DNA of 64,000 bases from Patella vulgata. Its lineage: Eukaryota; Mollusca; Gastropoda; Patellidae. Below the pieces are notes generated by a model. The model did not search any database. It saw only the letters and a program-made list of their open reading frames with translations, and was not told the DNA's origin. This document shows, in pieces, positions 56,460 through 64,000 of the stretch. The stretch spans positions 34,900,436-34,964,435 of the forward strand of contig NC_065879.2 in assembly GCF_932274485.2 (NCBI RefSeq), read 5' to 3'. The translations under genes and the position numbers were made by a program. Numbering within the stretch: position 1 is the first letter of the stretch; each line of letters opens with the position of its first letter.

Positions 56460-57225
56460 TCTATATATGACGTTTCGATAACGTTATGACAACGTTGTGA
56501 CAACGTTTTAACAACGTTGTCACAACAATCTGTATATGACGTTTTGATAACGTTGTGACAACGTTGTGACAACAACCTATGACGTTTTGATAACGTTTTG
56601 AAGACGTTGTGACAACGTTGTAACAACGCCGTGACAACAACCTGTATATGACGTTTTGATAACGTTGTGACAACGTTGTGAGAACAACCTGTATAATAAT
56701 GACGTTTTGATAACATTTTGAAGACGTTGTGACAACGTTGTAAAAATGCCGTGACAACAACCTGTATATGACGTTTTGATAACGTTGTGACAACGTTGTG
56801 ACAACAACCTGTATATGACGTTTGAATAACGTTTTGATGACGTTGTGACAACGTTGTGACAACAACCTGTATATGACGTTTTGATAACGTTTTGAAGACG
56901 TTGTTACAACGTTGTGACAACGTTGTAACAACGTTGTAATAACGCCGTGACAACAACCTGTATATGACGTTTTGATAACGTTGTGACAACAACCTGTATA
57001 TGACGTTAGAATAACGTTTTAATGACGTTGTGGCAACGTTGTGACAACGATGTGACAACAACCTGTTTATGACGTTTTGATAACGTTTTGATGACGTTGT
57101 GACAACGTTGTGTCAACAACCTGTATATGACGTAAATACAACGTCGAATATTGGTCGAAAACACGTTGTACAACGTCACGACCAATATTGACGTTGTCAC
57201 AATGTTGTAACAACGTTGCGTGCCC
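56460..57225. repeat. AACGTT-rich minisatellite with higher-order repeats
   Basis: Units of the form TATATGACGTTTTGATAACG, TTGTGACAACGTTGTGACAA, CAACCTG, of variable length (roughly 40-75 bp). A 120-bp higher-order unit is repeated head to tail at 56581-56700 and 56701-56820 with few differences. Every unit contains several palindromic AACGTT steps. Three overlapping minus-strand frames stay open across it because the units lack stops, which is why long ORFs (up to 223 codons) appear. I regard these as artefacts of the repeat. The array ends GCAACGTTGCGTGCCCGCTGGG-like sequence near 57205-57230. Confidence 0.85.
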
Positions 57226-57230
57226 GCTGG

Positions 57231-57782
57231 GCTGATTATTAATCCTGAAAATTGTATTGGTTTGAGATGTGTTGTTGTAGATAATTCCCCAAGTTTTAGG
57301 GGTGGATCAGGATTGTAGTGACAATTTGCGAGCGCCAAAGGTGCGAAAAGCACACAAATAGTAACTCTATTGTAATACAGAGTTAGATGTGATGTGTGTG
57401 CTACCACAGTACTTGCGCAAGGTCTGCCTCACCTTTTGCGGCTACTGACAACCAAAAACGATGCAGGGGCGACACAATTATTTTTGAGTCATATATGATC
57501 CAACTTGTCACGTATTGTCAACAAACCAGTCTAAAGATCTGCATGTATATTTACTTATGATTGTATGTCAAAAAATATTGAAATTGGATACTTTGAAGGA
57601 TTTCAGTTAAAGAGAGTAGGTGCTATGAATTTTAATGTGAAGATATCTTAATTTTCACTGTTATTTTATGTAGGGACAGGCGGGAGAGAAATGATTTCTC
57701 CTCCAATGGAACTGCTTTTCTGTGTTTAAGTGTGGGTGTGCATGGCAAGTAATACATAGGTTTAAAACAAAGATAAATAGTA
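57231..57782. other. Intronic stretch, no feature seen
   Basis: Nothing recognised; the long minus-strand ORF here is an extension from the minisatellite. Confidence 0.45.
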
Positions 57783-57930
57783 TTGAATGAAATGAAAATT
57801 GTTGTTTATCCCATCCAAACAACTAGACAGTGTTTCTTGCCAGGCCCTCTGTCCTGCACCACCTACAAGGGGAAACCAGACTGGAAAATGCTATGGAATT
57901 TTCTGAGCCAACACTGGGATAAAATACAAG
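57783..57930 (-). mobile_element. tRNA-derived SINE, copy S10 (internally deleted fragment)
   Basis: The tail GAATGAAATGAAA is joined directly to the core (CATCCAAACAACTAGACAGT, CCAGGCCCTCTGTCCTGCAC, AGGGGAAACCAGACTGGAAA) and fades out in the head. The segment between tail and core is missing. Confidence 0.7.
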
Positions 57931-58531
57931 CTTGAACCAAGAAAATACTTGGGATTTCAAGCCCAGTTCTCATTTATCATTATTAAGTCTGTCTGGCTCA
58001 CAAGGAAGGTGTCTCTAGTTGTTTGGATAGGACATGAAACTTTTGTTTATTGACACTACATTCGGTTTAGAAATGAGATAATTCAGTGGAAGCAGGAAAC
58101 ATTTAGCAATCTGGTCTGGAAATTTTGTTGGTAAAGATTTCTTTTTCTCTTATTTTCAATGTAAACAGCATATCTGGATTGTTCATTGAGCAGCATTTAG
58201 CAATTGACACATGCAATAAACACAAAAACAAAATATGGAACATAATTACTATTTTAATTCAAGCGACTTGAGGGTTCTTTCAACATTATCATCCCTCAAC
58301 AAAACCTCGCTTTAATTGTGATAATAATTGTGTCCCATATTTTGATATTTTGTTTATATTATCTGGATTGTATTGCACTTTTTCTTTGCATGCAGATTCT
58401 TTGCATGCAGATTGCATGCAGAGTGCATGATAGTTAGGCTTACTGGAGATGCCCTGTCTGACCTTGACCTAAATTTGAGTTTACAAGCAGCTATATACAT
58501 GTATATTTATTCTATGCTTCTTATGTTACAG
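57931..58531. other. End of intron 1, with foldback family I copy 2
   Basis: At 58219-58352 ACAAAATATGGAACATAATT, ACTATTTTAATT pairs with AATTGTGATAATAATTGTGT, CCCATATTTTG, related to 53371-53508. A small repeat of TTTGCATGCAGAT lies near 58386-58415. The intron ends with the TTATGTTACAG acceptor. Confidence 0.6.
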
Positions 58532-58626
58532 GTTTATCAGCTGCCAAATTATTACAAGAAAAAGGTTTAAATGTTTTGGTGCTAGAAGCTAGAGATAGAG
58601 TGGGAGGAAGAACATATACTGTCCAG
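58532..58626 (+). CDS. MAO: Monoamine-oxidase-like flavoprotein, coding exon 2
   Basis: 95 nt between a TTACAG acceptor and a GTATGC donor. The first two bases complete Gly17 begun in exon 1, then 31 codons read [20 protein letters not shown], then [11 protein letters not shown], ending in phase 0. [13 protein letters not shown] is the conserved segment that binds the FAD ribose and pyrophosphate region in MAO-A/B and related amine oxidases, and [23 protein letters not shown] is especially close to vertebrate MAO. The acidic Glu of VLEAR at the end of the second beta strand is the usual ribose-binding residue. The next exon (expected to carry YVDLGGxYVGPTQ) was looked for and not found before 64000. 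Confidence 0.88.
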
Positions 58627-58871
58627 GTATGCTGCATAAATAGACAAAGCAGGAAAACTGCATAAAATAACACAGACATAACAAACAATATAAGAATACA
58701 GCTATGGTGTTACAAATATTAAATAGTTAAACCATACCGTTAATGAAAACTTCATGTGAAAATATAGCATTCCACTCCATATTACTAATGATGTGGCTAT
58801 TATTTACCCTTACAAATGTTTGTATTTGGATATTTTCATTTTATAACTCCTTCCACGATGATTGCCGTTTT

Positions 58872-59363
58872 CACTGTAACCCAGGTATCGTTTAATCTTG
58901 TGTATATAGCACTAATTTCTTTCACATTCGTTCAATATCAAATCTTTGTTTAAAAATTCGTAGAAATCTTTAAAAATTCGTAAAAATCATCTAATATTTG
59001 TACATGTGTCCAGTTTAAAGCTGACTAATTAATTTTGATAATGAGTGTCCAATTTAAAGCTGACTAATTAATTTTGATAATGAGTGTCCAATTTACAAGT
59101 ATCTAATTTCCTGATCACTGTTCAAAAATTAATCATTATACATCATTAATCAATTGGGTTGTTTATTTTTTTAACAATGATTGAGAAATTAAACACATTG
59201 AATGGTCAGCTTTAAACTGGACAGAAGTACAAATTAAACGATTTATGGTGATTTTAAACAGTTTTTACAAATTTTTAAACAAAGATTGGATATTAAACGA
59301 ATGTGAAAGAAATTAGTGCTAGATACACAAGATTAAACGATACCTGGGTTCTGGGTTACAGTG
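58872..59363. mobile_element. 492-bp foldback/TIR element
   Basis: Ends CACTGTAACCCAGGTATCGT and the complement ACGATACCTGGGTTCTGGGTTACAGTG, in pieces. The arms extend imperfectly for well over 100 bp each (for example TTTCTTTCACATTCGTTCAA against GAACGAATGTGAAAGAAA-like sequence). Near the left-centre a 47-bp unit is tandemly duplicated (AAAGCTGACTAATTAATTTT at 59020 and 59057). Non-coding. Confidence 0.75.
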
Positions 59364-60012
59364 TTTTATCGTCAGTAGGCTACTGTGAGAATACACAACA
59401 GTGTGATTACTATTAGTCAACCAGCACACATCTTTAGTCAGAAAGACACATTTTAAGCAATCATTCGACATTTGATTATTTTGTATACTTTGAAACATCT
59501 ATAGAAAGCTATTTTTATAAAAATCTTTTTTTTTAAAATATTCTTTTTCTGTTGGCTTATCTTGTATACAGCAGATTTACAAGAGAATCAACGAAGAAAA
59601 AATATTATCCAATACTACCCAATACTTAATTAAATACTGCTAAGTATCACTACATGCTACTTCATTATTGTGAAAAACTATCATTATACTTCAATTATAT
59701 AAAAAAAAAAGAATTAATTTGAGGAATTGGCAAAATGTTTTAGGATAAACTGGAAAAGTCTATTTATAGTATCACTACCTTGTAGCTCAAGCATCTGAAA
59801 GTCAAGCCAAATATCCACATCTTACAGAATTTAGCAATTACTTCAATATCAAGAGTTAATTCCTGCAAACATTTGAAGGCTAAACATTGAATAAATAATT
59901 TATTTTTCACAAATAAACGTGTTGTTATTCAAATTATTGTACTTTAAATCTCATTTTTGCTTAATATGGGCCTATTAATTTATGGAAATACCTGGTAGAT
60001 GGATTTCTGATA

Positions 60013-61458
60013 TACTATTCAAAAAAAGTAGGGGATATTTGATTTTGGGGGCATAATACTAAAATATGCAAATGACTACGAAAAAAGTCACTATAGAACC
60101 TAACAGAAGAAACATTTCCAGTTACATGTGACGCCCAAACGCACCAATAGCTACCACATGGAATGCAGGTGATGCTTGGGATCATCATGGGGGTCCAACC
60201 CAAGATTTGCACGACTCTGACTTTGAATGTTACAGTCATTGTGGCATTGAATTCCAGGGTGGAAACATCAGTTTAATTGTTTTAGTGACCAGAAAACAAA
60301 TTTTGATATGCGTCGGCTTACCCAAAATGAAAGGTTACGTGCCCTTGGCATGCTACAGATCGGCACAACACAGGCGGTTGTGGCGCGGACGATGAATGTT
60401 TCTCAGTCTGTCATAAGCAGGCTATGGTCCAGATACCGTGATACACAATCTGTACAGGACAGACCACGCTCAGGTCGACCAAGGGCGACAACTCAAGCCC
60501 AGGATCGATTTATCCGTACCTTGGCCTTGAGAAATCGTGTCATCACAGCAAATCAGATCAGCGCTCGTCTTCAAACAGACACTGGTGTGAGAGTGAGTGG
60601 CCAGACGATTCGGAATCGACTGCATAGGGGTCACCTTTGCGCCCGACGTCCTCGCGTGATCCCTTGTTTGAGAGATCATCACATTCAGGCAAGACGTCGT
60701 TGGTGTAGGGATCGTCAACACTGGGATAATCGACGTAGGAGGAAGTGGCGTCGTCGAAACGAGCGCTTCCAAGACGTTAACGTCATCAGACATGATCGAT
60801 TTGGGGGTGGTTCTGTTATGGTGTGGGGAGGCATCACTGTTGCTGGAAGAACGGCTTTACATGTTGTTGCAGGGCGTGTTACAGGCCAGTACTACCGGGA
60901 CAACATCTTGGCAGTCCATGTTGTGCCGTTTGCACGCACGCCGTTTCATCTTCCAGGATGACAACGCAAGATGTCACAGGGCCAGGATCGTTACAGGTTA
61001 CCTCCAACAACAGAACATCACCACATTACCTTGGCCAGCACTGAGTCGAGCATGTCTGGGACATGCTTGGACAGAGGTTACGTCAACGTCAACAACATCC
61101 TGCCAATGTCCAAGAACTTGCTGCTGCGTTGCAACAGGAATGGGACAATCTGGACCAAAATGACCTTAGACGTCTCATTAGGAGTATGCCACGTCGGATC
61201 AATGCTTGTTTGGCAAACAGAGGAGGATTTACCTGTTACTGACTTGGTTGTGATGCTGTGGTAACTTTGCTGTTTGACCCCGGGTATCATTTTACCCTTA
61301 TAATGGTCAGTCTGTGCCTTACTTAGTCTAACGATCATTTGGAATAAATCGATGAATGTGAACTTCATTTCATTTTGTCATTTGTTTCTTCGTCAGTTTC
61401 ATTAGGTGACTTTAATAACACTTAAAAATCAAATATCCCCTACTTTTTTTGAATAGTA
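60013..61458 (+). mobile_element. Tc1-like transposon, copy 2 (85 bp shorter, inverted relative to copy 1)
   Basis: Same termini as 874-2404 (TACTATTC to GAATAGTA) with TA at 60011-60012 and 61459-61460. It is 1446 bp against 1531 bp; three deletions of 60, 8 and 17 bp account for the whole difference. Outside these, only a handful of substitutions were noticed, for example CCGC against CCAC near 60155. It is oriented opposite to copy 1. Confidence 0.93.
60308..61242 (+). pseudogene. Broken Tc1-like transposase, copy 2
   Basis: Opens identically to the intact ORF for about 142 residues (helix-turn-helix domains unchanged except Cys48 to Ser and Arg111 to Cys). A 60-nt in-frame deletion then removes the block with the first catalytic Asp (FSDES). 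The deletion is flanked by a GACG repeat. An 8-nt deletion near 60935 shifts the frame just before the FQDDN motif. A 17-nt deletion near 61045 removes SPDLSPI next to the third catalytic position, where the GAG codon (Glu) is still seen. A terminal-repeat-binding fragment of about 217 residues could in principle be made. Confidence 0.92.
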
Positions 61459-61715
61459 TAGTATAGATTGATATTTGTTGGTATTGGGTGACCAAGGGAG
61501 GTAACTGGAACATCAAGACATTGGCCATCACTTTTGCCACACATTTATGCAAGTTTTCCAAGAATTAATTAAATTTATTTTTATATAATTGAAGTATTGT
61601 GTTAGTTTTTCACAATATTGAGGTAGTATGTGGTGGTATTTTGTGGTATTTAGTTGGTATTTTGTAGTATTTAGTTGGTATTTGGTGTATTGGGTAATTT
61701 GTCCCGCCCATAGTT

Positions 61716-63040
61716 ACATCATAAAACTGTACTAGAAAGGAAGTTTGACTGGTCGTTTATGTTATACATCGCATGTGCGAAAGAGATGTACCACAACTTA
61801 CTTCCGGTTTGATAAAATCCTGAAGAAATGAGTATGAGTCCTGTGATCATCGGAATAAAATAAGAACAAAATTTTGTCTACACAACTACCAAGATATATT
61901 CGAAATGAATGTTTAAACATGTGTAAGTTATTTTGTATCAATACGATTTATAATTAAATGTTTCATTCCTATCAAAGGATATTATCTGCACATTTTACCG
62001 TACAGCAGTAACACATGAATCATAACAATGAGAATGTGTCCAGGAACATGTATTATAAAACCTAATTTGTTTTTATTTGATATAATATTTGATATATTGG
62101 CCTAGTCATGTTTTATCTTTAGGCCTATTTTTTTTTTGTGTATCATTTATTACTTCAAGGTTCCTTCATAATCATAGCCCCTTAAAAGTATGTTAATGGC
62201 TAAAATGTATTTTTTAGATTGTAAGAAAAACTGTTTGCTTGTAACATTATTAGATATAGATGTATAATAATAAAAAAAAAAATGTTTTTATTAACTTTAT
62301 TAATGTGTAGGAAAATTCAGTTAAGATTCTAAGGAAATTCTCTATAAAAATTTAGACCTTAATAAATGGTCTCAGCATTTTGCCAATTTCAAATGTGCTA
62401 CAGGTGTTTTAAAAAGATTTGTATGCACACTGAAATTTCAAGGTAAACATTTTTTAAAATCATTTGAATGGGTGTCTGTTTCTACGCCCTGATTTAATGT
62501 TGAAAACATTATCATATTCATTCAAATCCAGTTGTATTGGTGTATTTCCAAGAGGTATTGTAAATACTCGAAAATAGCTGCAATAGCTAAAATGTGTATA
62601 ATGCTTTATTATACTTTCAAGCCAGATATAGTGTGTTTAGACTTTTTATGTAAGTTAAATATTGGTCGTATTGACATTATAAAATTTGCATGAATGTGAG
62701 TCTAAATATCAGATAGCGACGCTGTTTCTTTTTCCTTCTAACAATATTTATTTAATCAGTATTACATAATCTAAAGCTACATAATCATTAGATCTGAAAA
62801 CAAACCAGAGCTTTTATATAAGTTCATCTCCTGCTGTCCGTTAGGATTATGTTGAATATGTTAATACGAATATAAACTCTTCAGTTTTCTTTATGAATAT
62901 GTTAATACCCTTTTAAACTCTGTACTTTTTCTTTTGTAGGCCTCTGAATATAAGATGAGCTCTTCCCTGCTACAACCCTCCATGAATAACAGAGTGTAAA
63001 AAAAGACTTTATTGCAGGTCAAAAGACTTTATTGTCAGTA
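61716..63040. other. Intronic AT-rich stretch, no feature seen
   Basis: No recognised exon, repeat or RNA gene. Poly-A/T tracts occur at 62128 and 62270. Confidence 0.5.
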
Positions 63041-63044
63041 ATTT

Positions 63045-63248
63045 CGGACGGAGGGCATGGCAAGGACATTGTCTATTCGCGTCGTTGGAGTGCATGTAAA
63101 AGATTCCTTGAGAGAATTCGAAATAAGAGTAGGTAATTACGCTGCTGTCAGGAAAATTTACTTCATGACACATGTATGACAAACACCTGTCATCATTAGC
63201 TCAGCCATGCAGAAAAATAGGAGATAAACCCCATTTCATTTCATTTTC
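63045..63248 (+). mobile_element. tRNA-derived SINE, copy S11 (5' truncated)
   Basis: Begins in the core (TTCGGACGGAGGGCATGGCA), passes GTGCATGTAAAAGATTCCTT and ends GAGATAAACCCCATTTCATT plus TCATTTTC. The head is missing. Confidence 0.75.
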
Positions 63249-63249
63249 A

Positions 63250-63493
63250 CATCAAATCTGAACAAAAGTCTGTTAAAAGATGTGGCCTCTATTGTGTTTG
63301 GAGAAGGAGGGAACTCTGGAACACCACATTTAATATAAATATGTTAAAAACTGTTGCCTCTATGGCTTTCAGAAGGTTTTCAGCAAAGGGGGTAACTCCG
63401 GAACAGAGTTTTGTGTAGCACTGATTATATCAACAATGGTAACAGCATAATACGTGACAATACGTCCACATAAAAATGTGGGCGAATAAAAAG
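63250..63493 (-). repeat. Hairpin-terminus element with a third module type
   Basis: On the minus strand the terminus TTTTTATTCGCCCACATTTT and TATGTGGACGTATTGTCACG (63491 down to about 63452) leads into about 100-bp repeats with CTCYGGAACA, TAAAAACTGTTGCCTCTATG. These differ from modules A and B. Only two modules are visible before the SINE fragment S11. Confidence 0.5.
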
Positions 63494-63964
63494 TGCTTAA
63501 GTACCGGTATGAATAAAGAAGTTGTTTTTATGTATCGGATTATTTTTTGTTAATAATCTGTAATTGTTATAAATGAATAAAGGAGTTCTTTTTTTATGTA
63601 CAGTATCTTATTGTTGTGTAATATTGTTCTAACAGGAAAAGAACCCTCTGCGTATGTACTTAAAAGAACACTTGCCAGTTCAAAATTGAAGAAGCATGGA
63701 CAGATAAGACGCTGTCCGGGCAAAATTCTCCTTCCTTGCATTTTACAAACAGTCATAGAATTAAGATTACCACATGTTATCTGGTATAACATACTGGTAT
63801 TGCATGTGTTAAACCCCATTCCATATATAGGTTTATGTTTTGCAAATATATACAATTTAATAGCGCCAAAACTGCATTTTTTATTTTAAATTATATTTTC
63901 ATGATTACTTTTTCCCTATTTTTTTTATAATATGTCATATCAAATTTTTTACCAATTGAGTCAA

Positions 63965-64000
63965 TGAAATGGGATTTAACGTCCTACTTTTCTGCCCCTA
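63965..64000 (-). mobile_element. tRNA-derived SINE, copy S12, cut by the window edge
   Basis: TGAAATGGGATTTAACGTCC, TACTTTTCTGCCCCTA is the inverted 3' end of the SINE seen at 10636 and 20780. The remainder lies outside the window. Confidence 0.8.

Larger units (their letters stand above)
36462..58531 (+). other. MAO: Intron 1 of the MAO-like gene (22,070 bp)
   Basis: Bounded by GTGAGT at 36462 and a TTATGTTACAG acceptor ending at 58531. The two exons join in phase 1 to read [17 protein letters not shown], with no residue missing compared with MAO family proteins, so no coding exon is expected inside. The intron is filled with mobile elements, many nested, listed separately. This size is large for an invertebrate intron and is largely explained by insertions. 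Confidence 0.8.
59575..61715. repeat. Inverted-repeat element split by Tc1-like copy 2
   Basis: The left arm around 59605-59730 (CCAATACTACCCAATACTTA, CTACTTCATTATTGTGAAAA) is roughly the complement of the right arm around 61580-61700 (GTTTTTCACAATATTGAGGT, TTAGTTGGTATTTGGTGTAT). With the Tc1 element taken out, the arms would lie within about 700 bp. Decayed, of unknown family. The right arm includes GGTATTTAGTTGGTATTTTG tandem units. Confidence 0.5.
58627..64000 (+). other. MAO: Start of intron 2 of the MAO-like gene (runs off the window)
   Basis: Opens with GTATGC. No downstream exon with a GGxYVGPTQ-like reading was seen, so at least 5.37 kb of intron lies here. It contains a foldback element, a Tc1-like copy and SINE fragments. 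The rest is AT-rich without recognised features, for example 61730-63040. Confidence 0.7.

Noticed and set aside
56390-57061. 223-codon minus-strand ORF with repeated CHNVIKTSYTGC-like peptide
   Set aside because: It lies in a minisatellite whose units lack stops in any minus-strand frame; all three frames are open and encode similar peptides. No start context, splice site or unique domain.
58627-64000. Third MAO exon
   Set aside because: No reading like YVDLGGxYVGPTQ with flanking splice sites was seen on the plus strand; the AG-bounded segment near 62940 does not encode it.
1-64000. Endogenous retrovirus, LTR element or Polinton
   Set aside because: No paired LTRs, gag, integrase, capsid or envelope reading was recognised. 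The only reverse-transcriptase-like pieces are two short scraps (4865-5010 and 35033-35260).

Overview
The window is AT-rich animal DNA with no bacterial features. It looks like a lophotrochozoan genome, most likely a bivalve mollusc. The reasons are a host gene with very long introns, a recurring TACATGTA palindrome, a tRNA-headed SINE in about a dozen copies, Tc1-like and hAT DNA transposons, many foldback/MITE elements, and elements that begin with a TATACGCCCACAT hairpin and carry tandem 100-150 bp modules. The species is an inference from these patterns; no database was searched.

Only two host genes can be supported. (1) A plus-strand monoamine-oxidase-like flavoprotein gene. Coding exon 1 (36413-36461) and exon 2 (58532-58626) join in frame across a 22,070-bp intron to give the N-terminal FAD-binding Rossmann segment, including GAGLSG and [13 protein letters not shown]. 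The third exon lies beyond the window, so nearly the whole right half is intronic. (2) A probable first coding exon of a minus-strand gene (9336-9360, MAAADGSP followed by GTAAGT) with a GC box upstream. The rest of that gene would lie to the left, and its identity is unknown.

Layout: 1-9.3 kb is a MITE split by a full-length Tc1-like transposon (874-2404), then decayed hairpin-terminus repeats, a second MITE and a SINE. 9.5-36.3 kb is intergenic, with SINEs, a GGGGAT-ended MITE family, a TIR element full of TTGTAATTACAA palindromes (19312-20378), two module-type elements (23.1-24.1 and 27.7-28.75 kb), a short internally deleted Tc1 derivative (24377-25043), short tandem arrays with long G runs, and a hAT-like element (34819-35712) carrying a reverse-transcriptase scrap. 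36.4-58.5 kb is MAO intron 1. It holds a module element split by a MITE and by another Tc1 derivative, a pogo-like element, a TTAA-flanked element nested in a 2.9-kb TIR element, a hAT MITE inside a second SINE, a nuclear-receptor half-site cluster, and an AACGTT minisatellite. 58.6-64 kb is intron 2, with a 492-bp foldback and a second, inverted, 85-bp-shorter copy of the Tc1 element (60013-61458).

The main story is layered mobile-element insertion, and several insertions can be dated relative to each other from interrupted copies and target duplications. The two large Tc1 copies are nearly identical but each has lost catalytic competence differently. The module elements share their ends while differing inside, which suggests one replication machinery moving varied cargo (a Helentron/pearl-like architecture). 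That last point is inference.
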